Below are positions 6,773-7,092 of a stretch of DNA of 7,092 bases, in pieces. A program made the translations under genes and the position numbers. This DNA comes from Chloroflexota bacterium (GTDB taxonomy: Bacteria > Chloroflexota > UBA6077 > CF-72): positions 1 to 7,092 of the forward strand of contig JAFAWJ010000611.1 of NCBI GenBank assembly GCA_019242065.1, read 5' to 3'. The notes under the pieces are model-generated. The model searched no databases, was not told where the DNA came from, and worked only from the letters and a program-made list of their open reading frames with translations. The first letter of the stretch is position 1. Every line of letters starts with the position of its first letter.

Positions 6773-7092
6773 GTGACCGCGCAGACAGTCCATCGCAACG
6801 CACTCCTCGCCCATGCCCGCTCCGCCGATGTAGAGCGTCTGCAGCGATTGATCGAGCCGGTGCGCGTCGCCCGCGGATATGTGCTCGCCGATCTCGGGGT
6901 GGCGCAGGAGCATGTGTATTTTCCGTCAGGTTGCCTGGTGTCTGTCTGTGCTCACCTGCCAAACGGGCGGGGCATTCACGTCGGGCTCGTGGGCAACGAA
7001 GGTTTTGTCGGATTGCCCGTTCTGCTGGAGACCGAACCCGGAGCCCACCGTCTCGTGTGTCAGATTGGAGGTGAGGCACTCAGAATACGCTC
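6773..7092 (+). CDS. Crp/Fnr-family transcriptional regulator, N-terminal part (runs off the window)
   Basis: The frame is open from a GTG at 6773 to the window end (106 codons visible). It encodes the cyclic-nucleotide-binding-like sensor domain of a Crp/Fnr-family regulator: RNALLAHARSADVERLQRLIEPVRVARGYVLADLGVAQEHVYFPSG, then the beta-roll LVSVCAHLPNGRGIHVGLVGNEGFVGLPVLL and the strand GGEALRI. The HVYFPSG and VGLVGNEGFVGLPVLL signatures are typical of a large Crp/Fnr subgroup. The N-terminal cysteine cluster of oxygen-sensing FNR is absent; cysteines are only at 54, 59 and 96. The dimerisation helix and DNA-binding helix-turn-helix would lie beyond the window. The start is 10 bases after the previous stop and lacks a clear Shine-Dalgarno sequence, so the exact start is uncertain. 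Its place in the operon and the FNR-type box at the promoter suggest autoregulation, which is inference. Confidence 0.87.
   Translation, partial: MTAQTVHRNALLAHARSADVERLQRLIEPVRVARGYVLADLGVAQEHVYFPSGCLVSVCAHLPNGRGIHVGLVGNEGFVGLPVLLETEPGAHRLVCQIGGEALRIR

Noticed and set aside
1..7092. tRNA or rRNA genes, CRISPR arrays, insertion sequences, intrinsic terminators
   Set aside because: I saw no clover-leaf-like sequence, regularly spaced repeats, transposase motifs or GC hairpin followed by a T-run in the window.

Overview
The window is GC-rich bacterial DNA dominated by one rightward operon for a membrane-associated, selenocysteine-containing formate dehydrogenase. The phylum cannot be fixed from the sequence alone. 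The high GC content, frequent GTG starts, an FdnG-class selenoenzyme without an export signal, an NrfD-type membrane subunit and an LpxL/PatA-like acyltransferase next door would fit a Chloroflexota (Thermomicrobia/Sphaerobacter-like) or a related soil or thermophilic lineage. This is inference and is held with low confidence.

Layout. Positions 1-822 (minus strand) hold an LpxL/HtrB-type lipid acyltransferase. Its two halves lie in different frames and are joined at about 421, and roughly 27 residues usual for the family are missing there, so it looks like a pseudogene. Positions 823-1095 are non-coding and carry the regulatory region of the formate dehydrogenase operon: a 12-bp palindrome (959-970), a perfect FNR-type box TTGAT-N4-ATCAA (1046-1059) and a good -10 element TACAAT (1082-1087). 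The box is centred at -41.5 from the predicted start of transcription, the classical activator position.

The operon runs from 1096 to the right edge with almost no gaps: a 73-aa beta-rich hypothetical protein (1096-1317); the catalytic alpha subunit fdnG (1318-4551), which reads through an in-frame UGA at 1894-1896 as selenocysteine; the four-cluster iron-sulfur beta subunit fdnH (4548-5456); an eight-helix NrfD/PsrC-like quinone-site subunit (5453-6451); a 104-aa helical hypothetical protein (6448-6762); and the N-terminal part of a Crp/Fnr-family regulator (6773 to the edge). Overlaps of the ATGA and GTGA type join the middle genes, which points to translational coupling.

How it works together: formate is oxidised at the Mo/W-bis-MGD-selenocysteine site of the alpha subunit. 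Electrons pass through its N-terminal [4Fe-4S] cluster and the four clusters of the beta subunit to a quinone site in the NrfD-like membrane protein. The alpha subunit has no twin-arginine signal, so the catalytic module probably faces the cytoplasm, unlike E. coli FDH-N. The FNR-type box suggests induction under low oxygen or by another Crp/Fnr signal, and a Crp/Fnr-family protein is encoded in the same operon.
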